A DNA stretch of 18,097 nucleotides, taken from Desulfurivibrio alkaliphilus (GTDB lineage: Bacteria; Desulfobacterota; Desulfobulbia; Desulfobulbales; Desulfurivibrionaceae). Shown here piece by piece: positions 5,946 through 12,723 of the stretch (position 1 is the stretch's first letter; the number at the start of each line of letters is the position of its first letter). The position numbers were made by a program, and so were the translations under genes. The notes under the pieces are model-generated. The model was not told the origin of the DNA and made no database searches. It saw nothing but the letters and a program-made list of their open reading frames with translations. Location of the stretch: positions 1-18,097 of the forward strand of contig DSDS01000155.1 in assembly GCA_011048585.1 (NCBI GenBank), read 5' to 3'.

Positions 5946-8024
5946 ATGAGAGACCTGGCCAAAACCCGGAATATCGGGATCAGCGCCCATATCGACTCGG
6001 GCAAAACCACCCTGACCGAACGTATTCTTTTCTATACCCAAAGAATACACGCCGTCCATGAAGTGCGCGGCAAGGACGGAGTCGGCGCCACCATGGATTC
6101 CATGGAGCTGGAGCGGGAGCGGGGGATCACCATCGCTTCGGCCGCCACCTACTGCGATTGGAAGGGGCATTCCGTCAATATCATCGACACCCCCGGCCAC
6201 GTCGATTTCACCATCGAGGTGGAGCGGGCCCTGCGGGTGCTGGATGGCGCCGTCCTGGTTCTCTGTTCGGTGGGTGGGGTCCAGTCCCAGAGCATCACGG
6301 TCAATCGTCAGATGACCCGCTACCGGGTGCCGCGGATCGCCTTCATCAACAAGTGCGACCGGACCGGGGCCAACCCCGACCGGGTTATTCAGCAGCTGCG
6401 CGACAAGCTCAACCTCAACGCCGTGGCCATTCAGGTACCCATCGGCTTGGAGGCCGACCTGGCCGGGGTGGTTGACCTGGTCAGTATGAAGGCCCTCTAT
6501 TTCGAGGGAGACAACGGGGAGATTATCCGCGAGGCCGAGATCCCCGATAACCTGAAGGATGAAGTGGAGGAGAAGCGCGAGGCCCTGCTCGACGCCGCCT
6601 CGATGTTTTCCGATGAACTGATGGAGGCGGTGTTGGAGGGCAGCCCCACCGAGGAGATGATCCGGACCGCTATCCGCAAGGGTACCCTGAGCCTGGAGCT
6701 GACCCCGGTGATGATGGGTTCGGCCTATAAGAACCGGGGTGTGCAGGCTCTGCTGGATGGGGTCACCTACTACCTGCCCAATCCCACCGAAGTTGATAAC
6801 TTCGCCCTCGACCTGGACAACAACGAGGCCGAGGTCCGGGTTAGCAACGATCCCAGGGATCCCACCGTGGCCTTGGCCTTCAAGCTGGAGGACGGCCGCT
6901 ACGGCCAGCTTACCTACCTGCGAACCTATCAGGGGATCCTCAAAAAAGGCGATTTCATCGTCAATGCCCGCACCGGCAAAAAGACCAAGATCGGCCGGCT
7001 GGTTCGGATGCACGCCGACCAGATGGAAGAGATCGAGGAGTCGGACGCCGGCGATATCGTGGCCCTCTTCGGTGTGGACTGCGCCTCCGGCGACACCTTC
7101 ACCGATGGGACCGTCAACTACTCGATGAGTTCGATGCATGTGCCCAACCCGGTTATCTCCCTGGCGATCAAGCCCATCGATAACAAGGCCCAGGTCAATA
7201 TGTCCAAGGCCCTGAACCGGTTCACCAAGGAAGACCCCACCTTCAAGACCTTTGTCGATTCCGAGACCAATGAAACCATCATCTCCGGCATGGGTGAGCT
7301 GCATCTGGAGGTTTATATCGAGCGGATGAAGCGGGAATACGGTGCCATCGTCGAGGTGGGCGCGCCCCAGGTGGCTTACCGCGAAGCGATCACCCAGCGG
7401 GCCGAATTCAACTATACCCATAAGAAGCAGACCGGTGGCTCCGGCCAGTTCGGTCGAGTGGGCGGCTATATGGAGCCCCTGGAGGAGGGTGAGTATGAGT
7501 TCGTCGACCAGATCGTCGGCGGCGTTATTCCCCGGGAATTTATCTCTTCCTGTGACAAGGGTTTCCAGAAAGCCAAGGAGAAGGGGGTACTGATCGGGGC
7601 CCCCATCACCGGGGTGCGCTGCGTGATCAACGATGGCGCGGCCCATTCGGTGGACTCCTCCGATGTCGCCTTCCAGCTGGCGGCCATCGGCGCCTTCCGC
7701 GAAGGTTATCTCAAAGCCAAACCGGTAATTCTGGAGCCGATCATGAAGGTGGCGGTGGAAGGGCCCACCGAGTTCCAGGGCTCGATCATGGGCAGCCTCA
7801 ACCAGCGGCGGGGGATGATCATCGGCACCACCGAAGAGGACGATTACACCGTGGTGGAAGCCGAGGTTCCGCTCTCCGAGATGTTTGGCTATTCCACCGA
7901 TCTGCGCTCCTTGACCCAGGGCAAGGCGGAGTTTACCATGGAGTTTGCCGCCTATCGTCCGGTGCCCAAAAGTGTCTCCGAGCAGTTGATCGCCGAGGCC
8001 AAAAAAGAGAAGGAAAAAAAGTAG
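5946..8024 (+). CDS. fusA: Elongation factor G (mitochondrial/spirochaete/delta-type EF-G1)
   Basis: Translational GTPase that drives tRNA-mRNA translocation on the ribosome, 692 aa, normal length. GTPase motifs visible: P-loop AHIDSGKTT (14-22), DTPGH (81-85) and NKCD (135-138). The GKDGVGATMDSMELERERGITI block is the switch I region, and the C-terminal domains continue to a Lys/Glu-rich tail. Ser at the P-loop position where ordinary EF-G has Ala, together with FYTQRIHAVHEVRGKDG, matches the mtEFG1/spdEFG1 group rather than the common str-operon EF-G. The ATG at 5946 is preferred because GAGGAA (5934-5939) precedes it and conserved sequence begins at once (MRDLAKTRNIGI). An in-frame ATG at 5847 would add 33 unconserved residues and has no usable ribosome site. 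No rpsL, rpsG or tuf gene is adjacent. Co-transcription with the next two genes is likely. Confidence 0.97.
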   Translation: MRDLAKTRNIGISAHIDSGKTTLTERILFYTQRIHAVHEVRGKDGVGATMDSMELERERGITIASAATYCDWKGHSVNIIDTPGHVDFTIEVERALRVLDGAVLVLCSVGGVQSQSITVNRQMTRYRVPRIAFINKCDRTGANPDRVIQQLRDKLNLNAVAIQVPIGLEADLAGVVDLVSMKALYFEGDNGEIIREAEIPDNLKDEVEEKREALLDAASMFSDELMEAVLEGSPTEEMIRTAIRKGTLSLELTPVMMGSAYKNRGVQALLDGVTYYLPNPTEVDNFALDLDNNEAEVRVSNDPRDPTVALAFKLEDGRYGQLTYLRTYQGILKKGDFIVNARTGKKTKIGRLVRMHADQMEEIEESDAGDIVALFGVDCASGDTFTDGTVNYSMSSMHVPNPVISLAIKPIDNKAQVNMSKALNRFTKEDPTFKTFVDSETNETIISGMGELHLEVYIERMKREYGAIVEVGAPQVAYREAITQRAEFNYTHKKQTGGSGQFGRVGGYMEPLEEGEYEFVDQIVGGVIPREFISSCDKGFQKAKEKGVLIGAPITGVRCVINDGAAHSVDSSDVAFQLAAIGAFREGYLKAKPVILEPIMKVAVEGPTEFQGSIMGSLNQRRGMIIGTTEEDDYTVVEAEVPLSEMFGYSTDLRSLTQGKAEFTMEFAAYRPVPKSVSEQLIAEAKKEKEKK

Positions 8025-8036
8025 GAGACCGCCGCC

Positions 8037-8750
8037 ATGCTTAAGCAGGAATTGATTCAAAAAAATCCGATTCGTCATCTCAACTCCGGCGACGAGGGCA
8101 AAATCACCGCCCGGATGGGCCTGGTCGTGGCCCGGGCCGGCCTGGGTAAGACCGCCATGCTGGTCCAGATCGCCCTGGATTCCCTGCTCCAGGGTAAACA
8201 GGTGATCCACGTCAGTGTCGGTCAGGGCCTGGAAAAGACCAGGATCTGGTATGATGACATCTTCAAGGATATCGTGGAGAACTGCAACCTGAGCAACCCC
8301 TACGAGATCTACGACGAGATCATGCGTAACCGGATGATCATGACCTTCAAGGAGTCCACCCTCACCCGGGCCCGCCTGGAGGAGCGGTTGAACGATCTGG
8401 TCTTCCAGAACATCATCCGGCCCGGCTGCGTGGTGGTCGATGGTTACGATTTTAAGGGCGGAGATCGTCGGGTACTGGCCGACCTGAAAGAGATGGCCCA
8501 GTCCATGGGATTGCAGCTCTGGTTTTCGGCGGTGAGCCATCGCGATGATGAGCGGACCAGCCCCAGCGGTGTGCCCGCCCCCTGCCACGAACTGGAAGAC
8601 CTCTTCGACACCGTGGTTCTGTTGCAGCCCGCCGCCGGCAGTGAGTGCATCGATCTCAACATCATTAAAAACAGTTCCGGTGGAGGGGTGGCCGACACCC
8701 CGCTGCTGCAGCTTGACCCCATCACCTTTATGATCAAGGAGGGTTGTTGA
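8037..8750 (+). CDS. RecA-like P-loop ATPase of unknown function
   Basis: A 237-aa soluble protein with a RecA/KaiC-like nucleotide-binding core. The Walker A is ARAGLGKT (32-39), where the first position of the usual GxxxxGKT is Ala. The Walker B is CVVVDGYD, ending at Asp135, followed by a segment 'GLQLWFSAVSHRDDE' resembling the sensor strand of RecA-type ATPases. The N-terminal 'HLNSGDEGKITARMGLVVARAGLGKTAML' and 'VIHVSVGQGLEKTRIWYDDIFKDI' sections resemble a conserved deltaproteobacterial hypothetical family. I know of no demonstrated role. It starts 12 bp after the fusA stop with AGGAGA (8023-8028) as its ribosome site, so coupling with fusA is very likely. No DNA-binding or membrane segment is evident. 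The ORF is certain; ATP binding is likely; function is unknown. Confidence 0.85.
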   Translation: MLKQELIQKNPIRHLNSGDEGKITARMGLVVARAGLGKTAMLVQIALDSLLQGKQVIHVSVGQGLEKTRIWYDDIFKDIVENCNLSNPYEIYDEIMRNRMIMTFKESTLTRARLEERLNDLVFQNIIRPGCVVVDGYDFKGGDRRVLADLKEMAQSMGLQLWFSAVSHRDDERTSPSGVPAPCHELEDLFDTVVLLQPAAGSECIDLNIIKNSSGGGVADTPLLQLDPITFMIKEGC

Positions 8751-8761
8751 GCCGCCCGGCC

Positions 8762-9535
8762 ATGAAGTTTCGTCCCTGTATCGATCTGCACGAGGGCCGG
8801 GTCAAGCAGATTGTCGGCTCCACCCTGGCCGATGGCGCCCGGGCCGCCCTGACCACCAATTTTACCTCCGAGCATCCCGCCGCCTATTATGCCGAGCTGT
8901 ACCGGGGGGACGGTTTGGCGGGAGGGCACGTGATCATGCTGGGGCCGGGGAACGAGGCGGCGGCAGCTTCGGCTCTGGCTGCCTGGCCCGGCGGGTTGCA
9001 GGTCGGGGGCGGGATCACTGCCGATAACGCCGCCGAGTGGCTGGACCGGGGGGCGGCGGCGGTGATCGTTACCTCCTACGTTTTTCGGGACGGGCTGGTG
9101 CTGGCTCACCGCCTGGAGAAGCTGGTCAAGGCGGTGGGCCGGGAACGACTGGTGCTTGATCTCAGTTGCCGCAAGCGGGATGGGCGGTACCTGGTGGTCA
9201 CCGATCGTTGGCAAAAGTTTACCGAGATGGTGGTGGACGCCGCCGCCCTGGACTATTTCTCCCGCTACTGTGCTGAATTCCTGATCCACGCGGTGGATGT
9301 GGAGGGCAAGTGCGCCGGGGTGGCCGAGGATCTGCTGTGCCTGCTGGCCGAGTCATCCCCCTTGCCCACCACCTACGCCGGCGGGGTGGCAACCATGGCC
9401 GACATGTATCGTATCCGTGAGTTGGGACGCGATCGTTTGGATGCTACCATCGGCAGCGCCTTGGACATTTTCGGCGGCAGTGGGGTAAGATACCGGGATG
9501 CGGTTGCCTTTAACAGGGGGCAGACGGCGGATTAA
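8762..9535 (+). CDS. hisA: Eukaryotic-type HisA (ProFAR isomerase, His6-like)
   Basis: TIM-barrel isomerase of the fourth step of histidine biosynthesis (ProFAR to PRFAR). The 257-aa sequence matches the yeast His6/eukaryotic-type branch: FRPCIDLHEGRVKQIVG, 'HPAAYYAELY', 'GGHVIMLGP', 'LQVGGGI', 'VIVTSYVF', 'LVLDLSCRK', 'EFLIHAVDVEG', 'TYAGGVA' and 'ATIGSALDIFGG' occur in that order. Candidate acid-base Asp residues are D8 (CIDLH) and D133 (LDLSCRK). The ATG at 8762 matches where homologues begin. TTG codons at 8744 and 8747 are alternatives: the GGAGGG at 8738-8743 is 18 nt from the ATG, and the TTG at 8747 overlaps the upstream TGA. No other his gene is nearby. It is probably the last gene of the fusA operon. 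Confidence 0.9.
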   Translation: MKFRPCIDLHEGRVKQIVGSTLADGARAALTTNFTSEHPAAYYAELYRGDGLAGGHVIMLGPGNEAAAASALAAWPGGLQVGGGITADNAAEWLDRGAAAVIVTSYVFRDGLVLAHRLEKLVKAVGRERLVLDLSCRKRDGRYLVVTDRWQKFTEMVVDAAALDYFSRYCAEFLIHAVDVEGKCAGVAEDLLCLLAESSPLPTTYAGGVATMADMYRIRELGRDRLDATIGSALDIFGGSGVRYRDAVAFNRGQTAD

Positions 9536-9606
9536 ACCGAAGCGCTGTGGTAACGGGCCTTTCGGTTCCTCTCGCCCTGCTTTCTGTTCACTGACGAGGG
9601 GGGTGT

Positions 9607-10500
9607 GTGGCCGGCGAGCGGCAGGAAAAGCTGATTCGTGAATTTATCGATCGGATGCCGAGTCTCCCCACCACCGTCACCAAGGTGCTGGAGATCTGCA
9701 ACCAGCCCGATACTTCGCCCAATGACCTCAATCGGGTCATCTATCTGGATCCGGTGCTCACCGGCCAGGTCCTCAGGCTGATCAATTCCGCCTACTACTC
9801 TTTGCCCAATCAGATCGGCTCCTTGACCCGGGCCATCATCATGCTGGGCATCAACACCGTTAAAAATCTGACTCTGAGTACCGCCGTTTTGGGCAGTATG
9901 GGCCGAACCGATTCGTTTCGGGCCCTGGATATGGACCAGTTCTGGACCCACTCCCTGGGGGTGGGGGTCACCGCCAAGTCCCTGGCGGCTCGGCGCGGCA
10001 TCGTCCGGCAGCAGCGGGAGGAGTTTTTTGTTGCCGGCCTGTTGCACGATCTGGGCAAGATTCCTCTGAACGCCTGCTTTCCCGAAGAGTATGGTCGGAT
10101 CCTGGAGTTGGCCGCCGGCAAACGGGTGCCGCTGGATCGGGTCGAGGTGGCGGTGTTGGGGCTGGATCACTGCCGGGTGGGACGGATGATCGGCGAAAAG
10201 TGGCAACTGAGTTCCGGCCTGGTGGAGCTGCTGGCCGGTCATCATCACATCGTCGAGGCTGACCGGGAGAGCCCCGCAGGGGAGAAGTCCGCCCTGATCG
10301 GCCTGGTGTCCCTGGCCGACTCCTATGTTAATCTGCTGGGCCTGGGTTCGGCCGGTAACCGTTATCCCGATCGGGAAGCTCTGAAAATTTTGGCCCGCAC
10401 CTGGGGGGTCAACAAGCAAACCCTGACGGAATTGGATTCCGAGGTGCGCCAGGAGATCGAAAAGGCTAGGATATTCCTGGCGGTGGCCGCCGCCTCCTAG
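9607..10500 (+). CDS. HDOD-domain signalling protein
   Basis: A 297-aa cytoplasmic protein with a single HDOD domain (about residues 12-215), found in bacterial signalling and c-di-GMP-linked regulators. Typical features are 'MPSLPTTVTKVLEICNQPDTSPNDL' at the start, 'DPVLTGQVLRLINSAYY', and the LLHDLGKIPL segment with an intact His147-Asp148 pair. Many HDOD proteins have lost the HD residues, so catalytic activity is possible here but unproven. 'AGHHHIVEA' further on could supply more metal ligands. There is no receiver or output domain. The start is a GTG with a G-rich ribosome site (GAGGGG) a few bases upstream, chosen because the conserved domain begins soon after. A 71-bp gap separates it from hisA. 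The metallo-hydrolase gene follows after 41 bp, suggesting a shared transcript. Confidence 0.87.
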   Translation: MAGERQEKLIREFIDRMPSLPTTVTKVLEICNQPDTSPNDLNRVIYLDPVLTGQVLRLINSAYYSLPNQIGSLTRAIIMLGINTVKNLTLSTAVLGSMGRTDSFRALDMDQFWTHSLGVGVTAKSLAARRGIVRQQREEFFVAGLLHDLGKIPLNACFPEEYGRILELAAGKRVPLDRVEVAVLGLDHCRVGRMIGEKWQLSSGLVELLAGHHHIVEADRESPAGEKSALIGLVSLADSYVNLLGLGSAGNRYPDREALKILARTWGVNKQTLTELDSEVRQEIEKARIFLAVAAAS

Positions 10501-10541
10501 TCCGGGGTGGATAAAGGTTGCAAAAAGGAGGGTGGGAAGGG

Positions 10542-11462
10542 ATGAGCATCAAGGTGAAATTTTGGGGGGTGCGGGGCTCGGTGCCTTGTCCGGGGCCGGA
10601 GACGGTCCGCTATGGGGGTAATACCGCCTGTATCGAAGTCCGTTTTCCCGAACTTGATAACCGCCTGCTGATAATCGATGCCGGCTCGGGCTTGCGGGGA
10701 TTGGGCAACCACATAATGGCCAACGATTTCAAGCGGGGACCCCTGGATCTCTCCATCTTCCTGACCCATACCCACTGGGATCATATCATGGGCTTCCCCT
10801 TCTTTGTCCCCATCTACGTGCCGGGTAACCGGCTCACCGTGTATGGCCCGGTCAGCTACGAGCAGGATACCCTGCGGGGGATTGTCGGCGGCCAGCTGAC
10901 CTACCGCTATTTCCCGGTCCGCGAGGTCGAGCTGACGGCCGAAGTCGATTATGTCGAGCTCAAGGAGGGGCGGCTGGACCTGGGTGATGGCATTACCCTG
11001 GTTACCCGCTACCTCAACCATCCGGTTCTTTGCCTGGGTTACCGGATCGAGTTTGGCGGCAAGGTACTCTGTACCGCCTACGATACCGAACCCTACCGCA
11101 ACCTGTTTATCACCGACCCCGCCGCCCCCTCCTACGACGAAGAGATGGCCTGGGAAGGCGCAGAGGTGGCGGCGGAGCAAAATCGGTTGGTGACCGATTT
11201 CTTCACCGGCGCCGATCTTCTGATCCACGACACCCAGTACACCGAAGAGGAGTTTTTTCCGGCCAAGGTGGGCTGGGGCCACTCCTCCTTTGAGTACGCC
11301 CTGGCGGCGGCCTCCCGGGCCGGGGTCAAGCGGCTGGCTCTCTTCCACCACGATCCCGACCGCAGCGATGATCAACTGGACGAGCTGGCCCTGTGTTACG
11401 GCGGGCAGCGCGACGGGGTGGAAGTGTTCTGCGCCCGGGAGGGGATGGAACTCACCCTGTAG
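10542..11462 (+). CDS. Metallo-beta-lactamase-fold hydrolase (PhnP/RNase Z-like superfamily)
   Basis: A 306-aa soluble MBL-fold protein. The metal-binding HxHxDH signature is THTHWDH, with His76, His78, Asp80 and His81. Further likely ligands are His in 'LNHPVLCLGYRI', Asp in 'TAYDTEPY' and the terminal 'LFHHDPD'. The N-terminus 'KVKFWGVRGSVPCPGPETVRYGGNTACIEV' is typical of the Lactamase_B_2 group with phosphodiesterase members (COG1235-like). 'ADLLIHDTQYTEEEF' and 'GHSSFEYA' also fit. The substrate cannot be predicted; a phosphodiester or cyclic nucleotide is plausible. I chose the ATG at 10542, with AGGAGGG at 10526-10532. A TTG at 10518 would add eight unconserved residues. It is likely co-transcribed with the HDOD gene. 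Confidence 0.9.
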   Translation: MSIKVKFWGVRGSVPCPGPETVRYGGNTACIEVRFPELDNRLLIIDAGSGLRGLGNHIMANDFKRGPLDLSIFLTHTHWDHIMGFPFFVPIYVPGNRLTVYGPVSYEQDTLRGIVGGQLTYRYFPVREVELTAEVDYVELKEGRLDLGDGITLVTRYLNHPVLCLGYRIEFGGKVLCTAYDTEPYRNLFITDPAAPSYDEEMAWEGAEVAAEQNRLVTDFFTGADLLIHDTQYTEEEFFPAKVGWGHSSFEYALAAASRAGVKRLALFHHDPDRSDDQLDELALCYGGQRDGVEVFCAREGMELTL

Positions 11463-11584
11463 GGGGAAGCCGGCTTACGAAAACAGTTAACCAGGCAGGT
11501 GATTATGCCGAAAGATTAAGCAGGAGGGGGCTTGCTGGACGCGGCCGGGGGCTCTGGGTCGCCAACCTTTTTGAGGCTGCTTGC

Positions 11585-12010
11585 ATGGTTATCTCGGATG
11601 AATTCAAATTTCCCCGGGTCTTGCCGGTGGACCCGTTCCGCAAGGAGCGCAAGGTGGAAGCGGTTTTCGCCATCCCGGCCATCGCCAGGATCGGCGCCTT
11701 CAAGCGGGGCTGGAATCGCAACCGGCAAGAGGAGCGGCCGCCTCCCCGGCGGCATCGCCTGCGGCCGGAAGAGGAACAGGAGGTACGGCGGCAGGTGGAA
11801 CAGGCCAATCGCAACTTCGAAAACCATGGCATTTTGTTGCGGCTCCTCCTCACGCGCACCGATGAAGGCTATCAGCTGGACGTTTATGACTGCACCGGTG
11901 ACACGGAGTGCCGGGTGGCCAGCGATCTCCAGGTCACCTTCGAAGAGCTGCCAGCCCTGCTTCGCAACTTGGAAGAGGAGGCGGGGCTGCTGATTGACAC
12001 CATTACCTGA
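11585..12010 (+). CDS. Small uncharacterised protein with possible FlaG-like C-terminus
   Basis: A 141-aa basic protein. The N-terminal half (about 1-60) is rich in Arg/Lys/Pro and probably disordered. The C-terminal half (about 70-141) has the pattern of FlaG-type domains: a helix 'VEQANRNFENHGILLRLLLT', a hairpin 'DEGYQLDVYDCTGDTECRVAS', a helix 'TFEELPALLRNLEEEAG' and a final 'LLIDTIT'. This likeness is by eye only and no flagellar gene is nearby, so the assignment is weak. The ATG at 11585 has GAGG (11573-11576) at suitable distance. A longer reading from 11393 would overlap the hydrolase gene and lacks support. The 122-bp gap upstream shows no clear terminator or promoter. Confidence 0.6.
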   Translation: MVISDEFKFPRVLPVDPFRKERKVEAVFAIPAIARIGAFKRGWNRNRQEERPPPRRHRLRPEEEQEVRRQVEQANRNFENHGILLRLLLTRTDEGYQLDVYDCTGDTECRVASDLQVTFEELPALLRNLEEEAGLLIDTIT

Positions 12011-12026
12011 AATCCATTTTTTTGTC

Positions 12027-12055
12027 TTGAAATCCCTTGGCAAACATGCTACCAA
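12027..12055 (+). promoter_or_regulatory. Possible promoter of the RsbRD_N-dsrMKJOP operon
   Basis: TTGAAA (12027-12032) is followed after 17 bp by TACCAA (12050-12055), which is preceded by an extended-minus-10 TG (12047-12048). The -10 itself is weak. A start near 12062 would put the inverted repeat at 12067-12088 at the very 5' end of the transcript. Confidence 0.3.
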
Positions 12056-12066
12056 TTCCTCTTGAA

Positions 12067-12088
12067 ATTCTGAATGACAATTCAGAAT
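12067..12088. promoter_or_regulatory. 22-bp perfect inverted repeat, operator-like
   Basis: ATTCTGAAT (12067-12075), spacer GACA, ATTCAGAAT (12080-12088). It is a perfect 9-bp dyad in AT-rich sequence, unlike the GC-rich surroundings. It sits 51 bp before the start of the RsbRD_N gene that leads the dsr operon. There is no T-tract, so it is not a terminator. The half-sites do not match the Rex, FNR/CRP or HcpR consensus as I know them. Confidence 0.55.
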
Positions 12089-12138
12089 ACCCGCTCGGGA
12101 GAGGCGGAAGGAGTTCATAAAGGAGGAGGGACGAGGGG

Positions 12139-12717
12139 ATGCGTTTATTTGAGTTCCTGCGGGACAACAAAGGGGAGATCCAGGAGCGCTGGGTCAACCT
12201 GGTGCTGGACAGTTATTCCGAGGATGCCGCCGCCATCTTCAAACGAGAACAGGATCGCTTCGCCAATCCGGTGGGCTACAGCACCCGCCACACCCTTAAC
12301 ACTCTCTATTCACTTCTCTTCGATCACGACACCCCCCAGTTAGACCAACTGCGCCCGGCCCTGGAAGACTTTATCAAGATTCGGGCGGTTCAGACCTTCA
12401 CCCCCGCCTCGGCGGTGGCCTTTGTCTACGACCTTAAGGGGGTGATCCGCAAGGCGGTCGGCCGCGACCGCGCCGTGGAAGCTGATTTTGCCGATTGGGA
12501 GCAGCTTTACGACACCCTGGACACCGTGGCCCTGCAGGTTTTCGATCTTTACATGGCTTGCCGGGAGCGGCTCTACAAGACCCAGCTCCACGAGTTCAAA
12601 AGCATGAATCACATGTTGACCCAGCACGGCTGCCCCGCGGCCGGCTTGGCCGATGATACTACTAAGTTAATGGCGGATGTTCATCCTCTTAATATTCACA
12701 GCAAGGAAGCGAGGTAA
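12139..12717 (+). CDS. RsbRD N-terminal-domain protein preceding dsrMKJOP
   Basis: A 192-aa soluble helical protein consisting essentially of one RsbRD_N domain (about residues 5-150). This is the globin-like sensory half of stressosome proteins such as RsbR, here without the STAS domain that normally follows. Supporting blocks are 'LRDNKGEIQERWVNLVLDSY', 'DRFANPVGYSTRHTL' and 'FIKIRAVQTFTPASAVAFVYDLKGVIRKAV'. The C-terminal roughly 40 residues include one Cys and are unconserved-looking. Ribosome site AGGAGGAGGG (12121-12130) lies 8 nt before the ATG. The stop is only 6 bp before dsrM, so the two are co-transcribed. RsbRD_N genes beside dsrM recur in sulfate reducers, and a sensing or assembly role for the complex is an inference. 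Confidence 0.8.
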   Translation: MRLFEFLRDNKGEIQERWVNLVLDSYSEDAAAIFKREQDRFANPVGYSTRHTLNTLYSLLFDHDTPQLDQLRPALEDFIKIRAVQTFTPASAVAFVYDLKGVIRKAVGRDRAVEADFADWEQLYDTLDTVALQVFDLYMACRERLYKTQLHEFKSMNHMLTQHGCPAAGLADDTTKLMADVHPLNIHSKEAR

Positions 12718-12723
12718 CGGTCA

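Noticed and set aside
5928..8588. 886-codon open frame on the minus strand opposite fusA and the ATPase gene
   Set aside because: It is a shadow of GC-rich, codon-biased genes on the plus strand: Gly/His/Gln/Leu-rich composition, no recognisable domain, and it spans two real genes including their junction.
9535..9567. Terminator after hisA
   Set aside because: AACCGAA/TTCGGTT can pair across about 20 nt, but there is no T-run and the loop is long.
12037..12051. Sigma54 promoter (TTGGCAAACATGCTA)
   Set aside because: The GG and GC elements are about three bases too close for the -24/-12 spacing.
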